A stretch of DNA of 64,000 nucleotides from Meira nashicola. Its lineage: Eukaryota > Basidiomycota > Exobasidiomycetes > Exobasidiales > Brachybasidiaceae. The position numbers and the translations under genes are program-made. Below the pieces are notes generated by a model. The model searched no databases, had not been told where the DNA came from, and saw nothing but the letters and a program-made list of their open reading frames with translations. The stretch spans positions 5,890,013 to 5,954,012 of the forward strand of contig BCJU01000001.1 in the NCBI GenBank assembly GCA_001600355.1, in the 5' to 3' direction. Positions 50,501-59,830 of the stretch are shown one piece after another (positions within the stretch are counted from its first letter, which is position 1; the number at the start of each line of letters is the position of its first letter).

Positions 50501-51144
50501 GGAATGTCGAAACAGGGCAATTACAACATTTATTACCTGGACATCAACATAGCGTTCGTTGTTTGGACTTAGCTGGTAATTTAGTTGCAAGTGCAAGTTA
50601 TGACTGTACAGCGCGAATTTGGAACGTGGATACAGGTAAATGTTTGCATGTTTTACGTGGACATTATCATCAATTGTATGCGATTGCATTTGATGGTGTT
50701 CATGTTGCAACTGGCAGTTTGGATACTACTGTACGTATATGGGATGCCAAGACTGGAGAATGTTTAGCAATCATGCAAGCGCATAGTTCGTTAGTCGGAC
50801 AATTGCAATTAACCGATTCAACTTTGATCACAGGAGGAAGTGATGGAAAGGTGATTGTTTATTCACTTAAGACGATGAAAACGCTTTATCAATTATTGGC
50901 ACATGATGAAAACACAGTCACTTCTCTTCAATTCGATGATCGATTCATCGTCACGGGTGGAAATGATGGAAAGGTAAAATTGTGGAATTTCAGAACGGGT
51001 GAATTTGTAAGAGAATTGTGCGAAGCAAGTGATCAAGTTTGGAAAGTTTCGTTTAGGGATGACAAATGTGTTGTTTTGTGTAAACGAAATGGAAAGACTG
51101 CTATGGACGTGATTTCATTCCGACCTATTGAAGAAAGTGCATAA
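47563..51144 (+). CDS. F-box/WD40 protein, Cdc4/Fbw7-like SCF substrate receptor
   Basis: 1193 residues, intronless. The F-box is at about residues 172-216 (LPIEVSLHILSFLDDPRTLARASGVSRFW) and would bind Skp1. A long disordered region (about 240-650) follows. The propeller starts near 680 with SIDDDWIIVGMANARIHVFD and SGHTAGVWCMAL, is interrupted by a disordered insertion of about 180 residues rich in Ala and acidic residues, then resumes near 925 with DVRVWDLSTGECKFVLTGH and six further WD repeats (DGTMRVWN, DCTARIWN, DTTVRIWD, DGKVKLWN). SCF-Cdc4 complexes ubiquitinate phosphorylated cell-cycle regulators. Assignment to Cdc4 rather than another FBXW type is likely but not proven. Confidence 0.88.
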   Translation: MDSVENIASSPRRVVTPPPGASFSITSPSRSMSNIASTGSGPVLAPNAASSSDTSNTMNMSVGSTIAQQRAAAGLIQRAISPPTPAPSPQPETRTLRQNIINAENATVVDHQATTATESPLLKLFLREFPTLEPKERHAFLASFVDLCNSRELAHLSTLISPRLKVDFLSALPIEVSLHILSFLDDPRTLARASGVSRFWRSLVNDEQTWKVMCKRYRFRQVPLNPSRSQILGVETPDQTMEPALADEEYVDLSTENNSPVESSRVLGSLYEAYRARGLDPTTALTELKTLHNLFLSKRAREIGMEERRRQLHALQHDNVFMDMLQDKAFVTRMSDNTISEEDRRFYEQLELFVQEASTDSQTDDIAGPSSTRSHEGSQTDSSAVGWLSTGPPSTRTMGGEISGDPRTPVTSTSGRYFNPTSAIPLREMGRNFVSPTSRLGSMTSGLLTSLWDRTGSNAIGGNVAENESNQPPSVGDHGHSTEGHHDPEDEDVDMTEEPSSSAREDSETLTRTQSDSTSVPNRHGSSSSKATGASSSRRKPRFAPFARPGSEEENALAESSQNLPIGIGKPNYMSLKKAALRSASASTSTSEAGRSFGALGLDANENTAKPFQSALLSTPKRSISTGQFGMRNARKNKPFSYKTHFKLAYQTESNWLRGGRLLTQHVSSDDASGEGATVTSLSIDDDWIIVGMANARIHVFDAKTGLFVQTLSGHTAGVWCMALISASGNRSNVQSKTNPAKGKARHTQNMEEDDDTVYIPVQRYAPFMGMRNFYTPTPDLNLVHHDPRPAASVFSPEMRAAQLEAEFTESQRSQPSLPMPHQNTLWNQERSTRSIHESLHSSRTSPSNEEAFSSSLPSAQPGSAFEAAAEAAAAARAARMAGHEEDEEGAARNASSHTSRGAGLGSNFGSPCGSVAGYGNEHAIVVSSGCDRDVRVWDLSTGECKFVLTGHRSTVRCLRVFEGRPIAISGSRDGTMRVWNVETGQLQHLLPGHQHSVRCLDLAGNLVASASYDCTARIWNVDTGKCLHVLRGHYHQLYAIAFDGVHVATGSLDTTVRIWDAKTGECLAIMQAHSSLVGQLQLTDSTLITGGSDGKVIVYSLKTMKTLYQLLAHDENTVTSLQFDDRFIVTGGNDGKVKLWNFRTGEFVRELCEASDQVWKVSFRDDKCVVLCKRNGKTAMDVISFRPIEESA

Positions 51145-51420
51145 ATAAACCAACCCCCACCCCCCTTTGTTCACTCATATCAATCTCAACTTTTAGCATA
51201 ATTGTATCTTTGTAGCTTTACAACATTTTTAACCAATAACATCTTCTCAGCACATCAAAAAATAATCTGCACCAGGGCCCAAGCACGCATAACAAAGACA
51301 AGCAAAATGCTAACGAATGTATTTGAATAGATTAGAGTCTTGATAGGTCATTCAAGAAAAAAATGTTTCTTCACGATTGGAGTACTGATGTACAGAAATA
51401 GGTATAAAAGATATTGTACT

Positions 51421-52740
51421 TCATTCAACGTCTTCCATCTCCACATCTTCTTCGTCATCATCGTCATCATCGTCATCATCATCATCTGCTTTCTCTTCCT
51501 TAACTTTATTACCCGCGTTGACAGCATTTCCTTGGCTGGGTCCGCCAACTGAAGAAGGAGCTTCTGTTGTTTGAGATTGTGAGAGGTTTGATGTAGTTCC
51601 AATTGAGCCTGCAAGTGCGGCACTGGCAGCAGCGTTGGATTTAGTTTCACGTTCTTGTTGTTTACGCATTTCCAAATATTCTGGCTTCAAACTCCAATTG
51701 CCCGAATAAGGTCCTCGTTTGTGTAAATCGGCAATCGTTTGTAACACTTCTCGCAAATATACTTCTGGCTGTTGAACTCTGGATCGTAAACCCTTAATAG
51801 ACCAATAAGGATACTGATCGTACAATTCGAACAATATATCCAATAATTCGTTTCTCGGTAAACGTGCAAATCTTTCTGTTGTAGCTCCAGGTTGTTTTCT
51901 ACCTGTATTTATCGGTGCTCCAACACCAGCAATAAAAGATGTCTTTGGATTCTTGCTTGTATATGCTGATACACCACTTGTCAACATATTCGTTTGTGCT
52001 TTATCGCTTTCGTCCAAAGTTTTAACACTTCTTTTCGGCTTTTGTGCTTCCAATCTTCTTTTACGTAACACTGCGCGATACTCAGGTGTAATTCCTGCTG
52101 CTGCTCCTCCGCCGATACGCATGATGGGTGGAGCAACTTGTGGTTTGACGGATGCTTCGTTGGCAATCTTACCCACCATTGAAACTAACCTTCTACCCTT
52201 TGGTCTTCCTTGAAGAGATTCACTTAAAGCTCTACCTTTTCCTTTATTATCTTCTGCTCCTGAATCTAGATCATCATCGTCATCATCTTCATCTCCTCCC
52301 TCTAGACGTTCTTTGAATGCGTATAAATTTCTTACACGAACACCGTCTTGTTCACTTGTTAAACGCATATCATACGTTCTAGGGTAATGCGTTTGCAAAT
52401 ATGGATGTGAAGGTGGTAAAGGGAATGCTGATTCAGGCTCTTGCGGTAGATGCAGTTCCATTCTTTGATATCCTTTATGATCTGCATCGTATACTCTCAC
52501 TGTACCAAGTCTTTTGTCAACTTCATCAACTTTCGTCCACCCTTCAATTAAGAATCTTGGTACTTTTACTAACCACATAACTTGTTTACCGTTTGTTACG
52601 TCTAAATCTTCATCTGGCTCTGGTGTTGGAATTCTGGATCCACTTGCAGTTGCATTTCCACTTTGATTTTGACCGCCAATTCTTCCTCTTGATAGAGGTT
52701 CATCTAGAGGTTCTACATCATCCTCAAATGCAGCTGACAT
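51421..52740 (-). CDS. tfg2: TFIIF beta subunit (Tfg2/RAP30)
   Basis: 439 residues. TFIIF binds RNA polymerase II and helps load it at promoters. The N-terminal dimerisation domain begins at about residue 50 (KQVMWLVKVPRFLIEGW, then GTVRVYDAD). The middle holds YRAVLRKRRLEAQKPKRSVKTL, and the C-terminal winged helix (about 300-365) has LPRNELLDILFELYDQYPYWSIKGLRSRVQQPEVYLREVL and HKRGPYSGNWSLKPEY, all family hallmarks. The last 20 residues are almost all Asp and Glu, encoded by an ATC/GTC-type triplet run at 51440-51485 on the + strand. No intron. The gene is divergent from the small protein at 53093. Confidence 0.96.
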   Translation of the reverse strand: MSAAFEDDVEPLDEPLSRGRIGGQNQSGNATASGSRIPTPEPDEDLDVTNGKQVMWLVKVPRFLIEGWTKVDEVDKRLGTVRVYDADHKGYQRMELHLPQEPESAFPLPPSHPYLQTHYPRTYDMRLTSEQDGVRVRNLYAFKERLEGGDEDDDDDDLDSGAEDNKGKGRALSESLQGRPKGRRLVSMVGKIANEASVKPQVAPPIMRIGGGAAAGITPEYRAVLRKRRLEAQKPKRSVKTLDESDKAQTNMLTSGVSAYTSKNPKTSFIAGVGAPINTGRKQPGATTERFARLPRNELLDILFELYDQYPYWSIKGLRSRVQQPEVYLREVLQTIADLHKRGPYSGNWSLKPEYLEMRKQQERETKSNAAASAALAGSIGTTSNLSQSQTTEAPSSVGGPSQGNAVNAGNKVKEEKADDDDDDDDDDDEEDVEMEDVE

Positions 52741-53092
52741 TTTGAGTGGAGGTTAGGCTAGAAAGGTCCAAGCGTAAAGAGAAGAAAGGGATGTGTGGAT
52801 GAGATGATGGTATTTGTGATGTAAAAAGGCAATCGAACGTAATAAATGCTAAGTTAGGGTTCAGGCACGCGCCCAGTATTTTACCCTCCGCTTTAAAAGT
52901 GTTGCACTCTCCACCTTCTCAATAAAACACAGGCGCTTTCATTTTTTTTTTGCAGGTGGGCGCAATTGATTGTTAATGCGTGTCTTTTATGCTTCTTCCC
53001 TTTGTCACCATGAACGAACTTGTGTCCAATTCGAATATATAAAACATGCATCTTCAATCAATATTGTTCTTATCTGTTCCTCCATCTTAATC
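52741..53092. promoter_or_regulatory. Divergent promoter region with TATA box at 53036-53044
   Basis: TATATAAAA at 53036-53044 precedes the ATG at 53093 by about 50 bases. It shows that an in-frame earlier codon near 52970 is not the start. Confidence 0.5.
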
Positions 53093-53500
53093 ATGTCTTT
53101 AAGCAAACGAAGTGCATATTTATTACTTCACGCATCACCTTCTCTTTTAAAGATGGCAACGATAACAGTTTTAGCAATCACGCTAGCACAAATATTTGAA
53201 AGAACAGAACCAGGTAAAAGATGGAAAGAATGGCTTGCTAATTTAAGTGAACAACCAACAAAATTAGAACAATGGGAAGATGATTATATAATGAAACGTT
53301 TAAAAGATCATCAATGTTATTTTTCCGATTTAGATTTTCATACAGAATCACAATCATCAACTGAAGAAGATGGTTCTACAACAAGCGAACCAAGTCCAAG
53401 TAATAGTCAAGAAATATCTGCAAGTTGCTATAACATTAAAGTCTCATTACAGCGTAGTATATCTTTGCCAGATATTGCTCATACACCAGCAAAAAGATGA
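53093..53500 (+). CDS. Small single-TM protein, member 1 of unrecognised cluster
   Basis: 135 residues, no known domain. One hydrophobic segment lies at about residues 8-35 (YLLLHASPSLLKMATITVLAITLAQIF), followed by a short basic turn (ERTEPGKRWKEWL) and an acidic, Ser/Thr/Glu-rich tail. The reading frame ends in TGA directly followed by TAA, yet the same frame is open again from 53504 to 53740. The N-terminal helix region aligns weakly with genes at 54048 and 54804, which suggests a small diverged family. Possibly a membrane anchor with a cytosolic tail. Confidence 0.5.
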   Translation: MSLSKRSAYLLLHASPSLLKMATITVLAITLAQIFERTEPGKRWKEWLANLSEQPTKLEQWEDDYIMKRLKDHQCYFSDLDFHTESQSSTEEDGSTTSEPSPSNSQEISASCYNIKVSLQRSISLPDIAHTPAKR

Positions 53501-53521
53501 TAAAAACATAAACGTATAAGA

Positions 53522-53740
53522 ATGCAAAATAAAGCAGCTTTGCAAAGGAATAAAACATGTTCAAACATCCAACCATATACCATTTCAGATGAATCACAAA
53601 TTCAATCCCTTCCTCCTGCTCCTTCCGAACAAAAGGCAAATTCTTCTACGAATAATTCCGTTTCAGATATCAGCATGTTACAATTGTTTTATATAGAAGC
53701 TCAAAACCCATGGACAATTATAGATCGAAAAGCTCTTTAA
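53522..53740 (+). CDS. Short ORF, possible broken-off 3' part of the preceding gene
   Basis: 72 residues, in the same frame as the preceding gene and separated from its double stop (TGA TAA) by only six codons. The sequence is polar and Ser/Asn-rich, ending FYIEAQNPWTIIDRKAL. It contains no TM helix or signal. The combined length (about 215) would match the 220-residue neighbour at 54804. It could be a translated separate protein, a pseudogene tail, or chance; I favour a broken 3' part. Confidence 0.3.
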   Translation: MQNKAALQRNKTCSNIQPYTISDESQIQSLPPAPSEQKANSSTNNSVSDISMLQLFYIEAQNPWTIIDRKAL

Positions 53741-54047
53741 AACTAATCATATAAATTTTGACCTACCTCTATGCTTTTCACAATATATTTTTGTATAAAG
53801 AATGAGTATGTTTTATTTTCACATTTGGCTATTCTGAGACTTAACTCTGCTTGATATGCCATAATAAAGAACAAAGGAGGAAAATAAAACGTAGTATGCA
53901 GCAGGCAGTGCGAGATGTCAGTGGTCAATGAGCGTGTCAGATTTCTCATCATCAGCGTCTATCAAACCTGTAATCAATCATTTATAAGATAAATGGAGAT
54001 GCAGAATCTTTAAAAAATATATAAACACCCTTGTGTGATCGAGGAAG
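53741..54047. other. Intergenic with TATA box at 54018-54025
   Basis: Nothing coding. TATATAAA at 54018-54025 lies 23 bases before the annotated ATG of the next gene, so transcription may begin at or just past that ATG. Confidence 0.45.
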
Positions 54048-54491
54048 ATGCTAGAAGCTCCTCAAATCATTCTTACCAACAAAATATCAGTAAATCACCT
54101 TATTGAAATGCACAATTCTTCTTTAGGTCTAGGAACATACTTTCAACTTATCACAATAGGAATGGGACGAGAATATAGACCTGCAATTTTAAATGGATCA
54201 AAAGAGCTTTTAGGTGGCTCGCTACTATTTTTATTCTATTATGCAATTTTCGATCTTGTAAAAAAGCCAGCCTTAAAACGAATGCATCTAAAAGCAAAAC
54301 GTGAACCTCATACGCAATACTGTTTATGCTCAAGAAGTTGTTCTTATCGTTTTGAAAAAGTAAATTTGTTACTCAAGAAAAAACTCTACGGAGCAGGAAA
54401 TATTATTCGCGCAATGAAGGCATGGGAAGATTTTATGAATATAAATTCTATTCATTCTTCCTTATCAAGCAGTCTCACTTCAATTGATTGA
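54048..54491 (+). CDS. Small single-TM protein, member 2 of unrecognised cluster
   Basis: 147 residues from the ATG at 54048; a start at 54108 (127 residues, MHNSSLGLG) is equally possible given the TATA position. No known domain. The core is ELLGGSLLFLFYYAIFDLVKKPALKRMHL, a helix followed by a basic turn, which lines up with LLLGSAAYIGFYTLFESIQRPNSYRRHL in the gene at 54804. A cysteine-rich patch follows (QYCLCSRSCSYRF). The C-terminal part is helical and polar. Function unknown; likely an integral membrane protein. Confidence 0.5.
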   Translation: MLEAPQIILTNKISVNHLIEMHNSSLGLGTYFQLITIGMGREYRPAILNGSKELLGGSLLFLFYYAIFDLVKKPALKRMHLKAKREPHTQYCLCSRSCSYRFEKVNLLLKKKLYGAGNIIRAMKAWEDFMNINSIHSSLSSSLTSID

Positions 54492-54803
54492 CGCTGACAC
54501 ATTGGTATTTCATAAAATTTTATTGCTTGTATGCCTCTTTCTAAAAATTCTTTAATTCCATTTACAAACTAATTTTAGTAAAATCAATGATTCAAACGGG
54601 TGTCCGAGCGTTTTTTAATGAAGATATTAGAACCCGAAAGAAAGGTTATGCAGGTACACATCAAAACCCTAATCACCGATAATTTCCGAACCTATCACGA
54701 GTATAATCATGTTAATATTGAATTGCTAAATAGTGTAAATTCAATCAATATTCGATTCGCTTCATAACAAGCATGATTTTGACTTCTTAATCAAACATCT
54801 ACA
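54492..54803. other. Intergenic within the small-protein cluster
   Basis: 310 AT-rich bases without recognisable gene or motif. Confidence 0.4.
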
Positions 54804-55466
54804 ATGAAGTGGTTACAATCTCAATCCCAAAGGATTATTCAAATTTTACTACAATCAAAATATCTTTTATCAACACCTTCTAGACCTCTTTTGTTAGGCT
54901 CAGCAGCTTATATAGGCTTTTACACTTTATTCGAATCTATACAAAGACCGAATTCATATCGAAGGCATTTAATTCAACAAAAAGAAAAATCAACTTTGAA
55001 TCACAGGTTACACAAAATAAACGCATCACAACCATCTTTTAGTTGGCAAAAGTATGCCAATATTCGATTCTATTGTCCAGAGCCACATAGTCTGCATTGG
55101 TCAGATATCAAAAAAGATAATAGTGGGAAATATTTCGTGCCAAGACAATGCAACTTCTGTGGTTCAGATCGATTTTTACAACCATCTTTGAGAAGTGATT
55201 CAATAAAAATTCCTTCACCTTCAATTTTGAAAATGACAAAAGATACAATAGGTCGCAAAATCTTACCCAGGCTGCTTCAGAATCAATCCACAATGAGTTA
55301 TCATCTGCAACAATTCCTTGATATTCTTCCCAAAGCTAAAGTAGGTCAATCTTTATTCCATTTGGTTGGACTCCGCCAGAAATTACACAGCAACACAACA
55401 GCGAACCCGCCAAAAACCGTTCGCTTCTCTAAAGCTGAATATGTTTTCTATAACGCTTCCATATAA
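54804..55466 (+). CDS. Small single-TM protein, member 3 of unrecognised cluster
   Basis: 220 residues, no known domain. The hydrophobic segment (about residues 28-52, SRPLLLGSAAYIGFYTLFESI) is followed by a basic turn (QRPNSYRRHL) as in the neighbours. Further on are two CxxC-like or spaced cysteines (RFYCPEP and RQCNFCGSDRF), which together could bind a metal. The tail is basic. The gene is complete, with its stop just before the convergent RRM gene. Function unknown. Confidence 0.55.
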   Translation: MKWLQSQSQRIIQILLQSKYLLSTPSRPLLLGSAAYIGFYTLFESIQRPNSYRRHLIQQKEKSTLNHRLHKINASQPSFSWQKYANIRFYCPEPHSLHWSDIKKDNSGKYFVPRQCNFCGSDRFLQPSLRSDSIKIPSPSILKMTKDTIGRKILPRLLQNQSTMSYHLQQFLDILPKAKVGQSLFHLVGLRQKLHSNTTANPPKTVRFSKAEYVFYNASI

Positions 55467-55600
55467 TTGGCTATGCTAATAACCACATATCATTTCTCTC
55501 GTACAATTTGATTATATTTTGCGTGCTGTTTTACACGTTTAGGTATATACACCTATTACTCCAACGCTTACCTTTCTCACCGTCCTTCATTTGACCGCTC

Positions 55601-57056
55601 TCAATAACGACGTGGAGGTGGTTCATCGTATCGGCTACGAGGTGGCGGGGGAATATCATCGTATGGACCACGGCGAGGCGGTGGTGGCATATCATCATAT
55701 CTTCCACGAGGCGGAGGTGGAATATCGTCATAGCGTGGCATGCGAGGTGGCGGTGAATAACCACGACCGCCGCCGCCTCCACCGTATCCTCCCATTGGTG
55801 GGCCACGTGGTGGAGGAGGATAATCGCGTGGTGGCGGGTAATCTCTTGCTGGTGGTGGTGGACCGTAACGATCGTAAGGATCACGCGGTGGAGGAGGTCC
55901 ATAACGGTCATATGGATCGCGCGGAGGAGGTGGTCCATATCGATAATCCATTGGTGGTGGACCATAGCCTCCGCGACCCGGAGGACCAGGACCAAAACGA
56001 TCATTCTTTGGAGGTCCATGATAACGGCCTGGTGTAGGAGTACGTGCACGTCCACGTTTGGCCTAATTCAAGGAGAGATATCATGTTAGCAAAGAATTGT
56101 CAATCTTGCCTTAAATGTACTCATTCAACATACCCGTTGTACGCTCAAAGGACGGCCCATCACTTCAACGCCCGTTAGACCAGTAATTGCAGCTTCCGCA
56201 GCTTCTGCGTTTTCCATAGTGACGAAAGCAAAGCCACGAGGCTCGCGGGTATGAGGATCGAGCATAACTTGACAGCGTACGACCTACGAAAAAGGAAAGG
56301 GTTCAGTATCATTCACTTCACATCAATGTATTCATTGCACACTCACGCGGCCAAACTTAGCGAAAGCTTCTTCAATATCACTCTCTTTTGCCTGTTTGCT
56401 AACGCCTGAGACGTGTAAATTGTTACCCGGATTCACGCTTCCATTATCTTGACCTCCAACGGGTGCACGACCACGTTCAGGTCCTGGTCCTCCTTCTGGA
56501 AATCCTGAATGACCACGTTCAACATCTCTTCTGGGTGATGAGGAGCGTTCGCGAGGAGCGCTATTCCAATCTGTTTGTGAGGGAAAGAAGAAAGAGTGCA
56601 ATGATCATGCAGAATTGGTGTTCATGTCAGTTTAGTCGAATCGATGAATGAGATGTTGATATTAATGGTCGTTCTATGATGTGGATTGCGGGAAAATGAT
56701 GATTGACTGAATGCTAGTGTAATAGTGGAGCTGATACGAAGAATGAAAGAAGGCTATGGCGATTCAAGAATGAAGGATGGGTGATAGCTGAACTGCAGGC
56801 GTGCTGGCAATTTTCGCTTGTCGTCAAGACGATCTGAAGGCTGAAGAGCATGATAGAAGCTGATCAAAAAAACGGAGAGAAGTGGTGATTTGAAGCGGTA
56901 TACTGAAAATGTAGAAAAGTTGTTCTCTTTTTCGAGAAGAGATGATCATCCATCAAAGATCAAATCACGATCGATAAATCGTCAAAGGCGGAAAGAAAAA
57001 GGTGAAAGTAGCTGCGCGCATAGAGAGGTCGAACACATACCGTCGCTGTCTGCCAT
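55601..57056 (-). CDS. Tra2-like RRM protein with proline/arginine-rich tail
   Basis: 283 residues from four exons: 57056-57041, 56570-56347, 56283-56134, 56062-55601. All introns are GT-AG (GTATGT or GTGAGT donors), the first unusually long at 470 bases, and all phases close. The single RRM (about residues 60-135) has RNP2 LHVSGV and RNP1 RGFAFVTM, with KQAKESDIEEAFAKFGRV between. The N terminus has an RSSSPRRD-type RS patch, as in transformer-2 splicing regulators. The C terminus is a PPPPRD.YDRYG repeat region rich in Pro, Arg, Tyr and Gly. It probably binds pre-mRNA and regulates splicing. Confidence 0.87.
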
Positions 57057-57546
57057 ATTGTGAGTAGATTTTGACGATCGATATATCGAATCCGATCGAG
57101 ATCAACTTTCAAATCTCAAAATTAGAATCGAAAAGATGATGTCGTTCAAAGAGAAGGAAAACAAGCATACAAACGTGTTTTCCTTAGCGCGTAAAAATCC
57201 GCTTCAATCAAGTTGTTTGATTTTTTCTCCACGCACGCACCTTCTAAAGTGCTTATCTAGCAGTGCTCGACCGGCGGCGTAGTGTCTTAATGCCCGATTC
57301 AGTTCAATGCTAGACCTACCTTTAATGGCTGAATTCTTTATCTTAGCATTTTTCCTTGGGTTTTTCTGACTTTGCAAGATTTTCTGAAAATATTTTCATT
57401 TTGGTGAGAGATTAGCAACAAAATAGGAATTCGACCAAAGGGACGAAAAGGGGGTGTTATAAAGCATAAGGTGACAAAAAAGTGAGACAAAGCTCTTGCT
57501 TGGACCTTGCTTGGAATAGTGAGAGTCGGACCATTTCGAACACAGA

Positions 57547-58998
57547 TCAAACTTTGAAGAACGGATTGTTGCCACCTTGACCTGCTCCTGTAGGTTGAGG
57601 ACCTACAGCTTGACCTCGTGCTTGAGAATGACCGAATCGAAGATCACCCGTATTACCAAATGTATCGATTCCATCACCTGAGGCCAACATTCTGTCCAAA
57701 TCTTTGAATCTAGGATCGTTGGTGAACTTGTTCGTAGCAGGTGCAACTGGTTGTGCAGATTGTGCAGGAACAGGTGCTTCGTTTGTATCACCCAAAAGAT
57801 CACCGATTGGAACGCTCGAGGAAGCTGCAGGCATAGGTGGTGGCATATCCAGAGCAGGTTGACGAGGTGGTTGTTGTTGTTGCTGTTGTTGGTTATTGTT
57901 CTGTGCAAATGCAAATGGATTGTTTGATCCAAATGCGGTCGGTTGAGGTTGAATTGGTTGCTGAGGCGGCATTTGCGGTTGAGTCATCATATGTTGATAT
58001 TGTTGAGCGGCCATTTGCAATTCCATCTGTCTTTGGTATTCAGCCTCTTGTTGAGCTTGCAATTGCATTTGTTGTTGAAAGAATGGATTGTAAGACGTTT
58101 GTTGTTGTTGCAAGTACGGGTTCACAGAGGTATATTGTGCTTGCATGCCATAGATTGGGTTACCCCACATATCATATTGTTGTTGTTGTTGTTGGGAGTA
58201 TTGGTTTGAAGGTCCATCGAGCATATTGAAATCGTCATCAAAGAGGGCAGTTTCGTTCTTCTTTTCCAATTCGCGAATCCTTTTCTCCTCCTCTTCTTTG
58301 GACAATGCCAAGGCACGTTGCAATTCATCTTCGTCTGTTGCCTCACGTCGGATACGCTCCTGTTCCTCTGCAGCCATCCGTTTGCTCTCTTCGATTGCCC
58401 GTTTTAGTTCATCATCTTCACGATTTTGGCCTGCACGTCTTCTATCCTCTGCTGCTCGTCTACGTCGACGTCCTTCTTCATCCTCGAAATCGTTTCCGTT
58501 TGAAGGAGGTGGAGGGCCATCACTCAATCGATCACGCATATGTGCACGCGATCTCCTTTCTTCTCGTAATCGAGCTTCGTCTTGCAGTAAGTTTGTTATA
58601 TCTTTTGCTTTCTGCCGAACATTTGCTCCTTGATCTTTTCCAAAATCATCAACATATTGAAATTCTTTCAAGGTTTTGATGATGTAGATGTTATCGCGGA
58701 AATAAATGACTACATTCTCGCTACCAGCATGAAGTAGGTAATCCAGCAATGTCAAAGTTTTGAAAACGTGTCTCCAATTCTTTCCTTTATCATTCAAACG
58801 CTTGTCCATGATTTCCATCATTTCGATAAAGTCATTTTGATTAAAGCTCAATTGCGCTAATTCATTCATCTGTGTTCCACTTGGACCCCAAGGATCGTTA
58901 CTCGTAGCATCACGAACTTTGATTTGTGTTCCAGTGAAACCTTTCAGATAATTCTTTCCCGTCCGAACGACGGACTTTGACATGTTACTCATCGCCAT
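57547..58998 (-). CDS. Epsin (ENTH domain, UIM and NPF motifs), Ent1/Ent2-like
   Basis: 483 residues. The ENTH domain (about 10-145) binds PtdIns(4,5)P2 and begins KNYLKGFTGTQIKVRDATSNDPWGPSG, with WRHVFKTLTLLDYLLHAGSE inside. Two ubiquitin-interacting motifs follow (DDELKRAIEESKRMA and DELQRALALSKEEE). The C-terminal half is Gln-rich, with EH-domain-binding NPF motifs at YNPFF, SNNPFAF and the final NNPFF, the last being the typical epsin end. It acts in clathrin-mediated endocytosis at the plasma membrane. Poly-Gln runs are coded by TTG-type triplets on the + strand. Confidence 0.95.
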   Translation of the reverse strand: MAMSNMSKSVVRTGKNYLKGFTGTQIKVRDATSNDPWGPSGTQMNELAQLSFNQNDFIEMMEIMDKRLNDKGKNWRHVFKTLTLLDYLLHAGSENVVIYFRDNIYIIKTLKEFQYVDDFGKDQGANVRQKAKDITNLLQDEARLREERRSRAHMRDRLSDGPPPPSNGNDFEDEEGRRRRRAAEDRRRAGQNREDDELKRAIEESKRMAAEEQERIRREATDEDELQRALALSKEEEEKRIRELEKKNETALFDDDFNMLDGPSNQYSQQQQQQYDMWGNPIYGMQAQYTSVNPYLQQQQTSYNPFFQQQMQLQAQQEAEYQRQMELQMAAQQYQHMMTQPQMPPQQPIQPQPTAFGSNNPFAFAQNNNQQQQQQQPPRQPALDMPPPMPAASSSVPIGDLLGDTNEAPVPAQSAQPVAPATNKFTNDPRFKDLDRMLASGDGIDTFGNTGDLRFGHSQARGQAVGPQPTGAGQGGNNPFFKV

Positions 58999-59830
58999 AC
59001 TGTAGAATGTATAGTGGAAGCCAACGGCTCAAAGCCGACAGTGATTACTCAGATGTGCGTGGAGATGAATATAAGAAAGACACCTAAAATCGTCCAATTT
59101 AAGAGTTATCCAAGTCCAAATACAATTGAGGTGATGTCCAATATACCCAAAATCGTATCGAAGAAGACTTGATCGAGATGTGGTTATGATAGAAGTTGGA
59201 TCGCGCCACTTTATCTTGAAGATTGGGCATACATATACCGAATATATAAACGGCCAGTGCGGTGCATGTGCAGTGCATAACACTTCTTTGGAGAGCAGCA
59301 ATCTTAAGCACGCCTCAGTCCCGTGAGGCCTGACAGCAGGCCAGTTTACGTTCTTTCGCCTAGGGTCAATAAAAAAAATCGGCATCCTCGTACGGCTGTG
59401 CAGAAACAGTTTCTGTAACGCGTTCACTATATTCAATACAAAAAGTGTATTGTTTGGAAACAAAACGTATTTCGTTCCTTATTTTGGCTTCACACACAAA
59501 ATAAAAAACGTAATGAAAGGCCGCCTGCCTAGACTATGCACGCCAATCCTACTGCGTTAATTATGGCGTGTGCCCCCTTTCTCCCCACAGGAGTGTTTAT
59601 TGGGTGGCTTAAATTTAGACAAGAAACACGTTTACTTGACTTGGGGACCATGATGTTATGCTTTTAGAATACTTACCACCACAACGGTCCGCTGACTGAC
59701 GTCAACGACTACAAACAAAGTGAAAGCAAAACTAGTAGTGCATATAGAAGTAACGACCTTAACGACCGCAACGATACGATAATTTTTTTCTTCCTCTACA
59801 ATCCACTAGACGTAAACACACCTCGTCAAC
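58999..59830. promoter_or_regulatory. Shared divergent promoter of epsin and tail-anchored protein genes
   Basis: 830 bases. Nothing protein-like. An ACGCGT site is near 59419. Repeated AACGAC-type motifs occur at 59703-59775 near the right gene start. Confidence 0.4.

Noticed and set aside
51440..51485. ATC/GTC triplet microsatellite
   Set aside because: It encodes the acidic tail of TFIIF beta and is expected there.
55591..56037. 148-codon + strand ORF rich in Val, His and Glu
   Set aside because: It is the antisense shadow of the proline/arginine repeat tail of the RRM gene.
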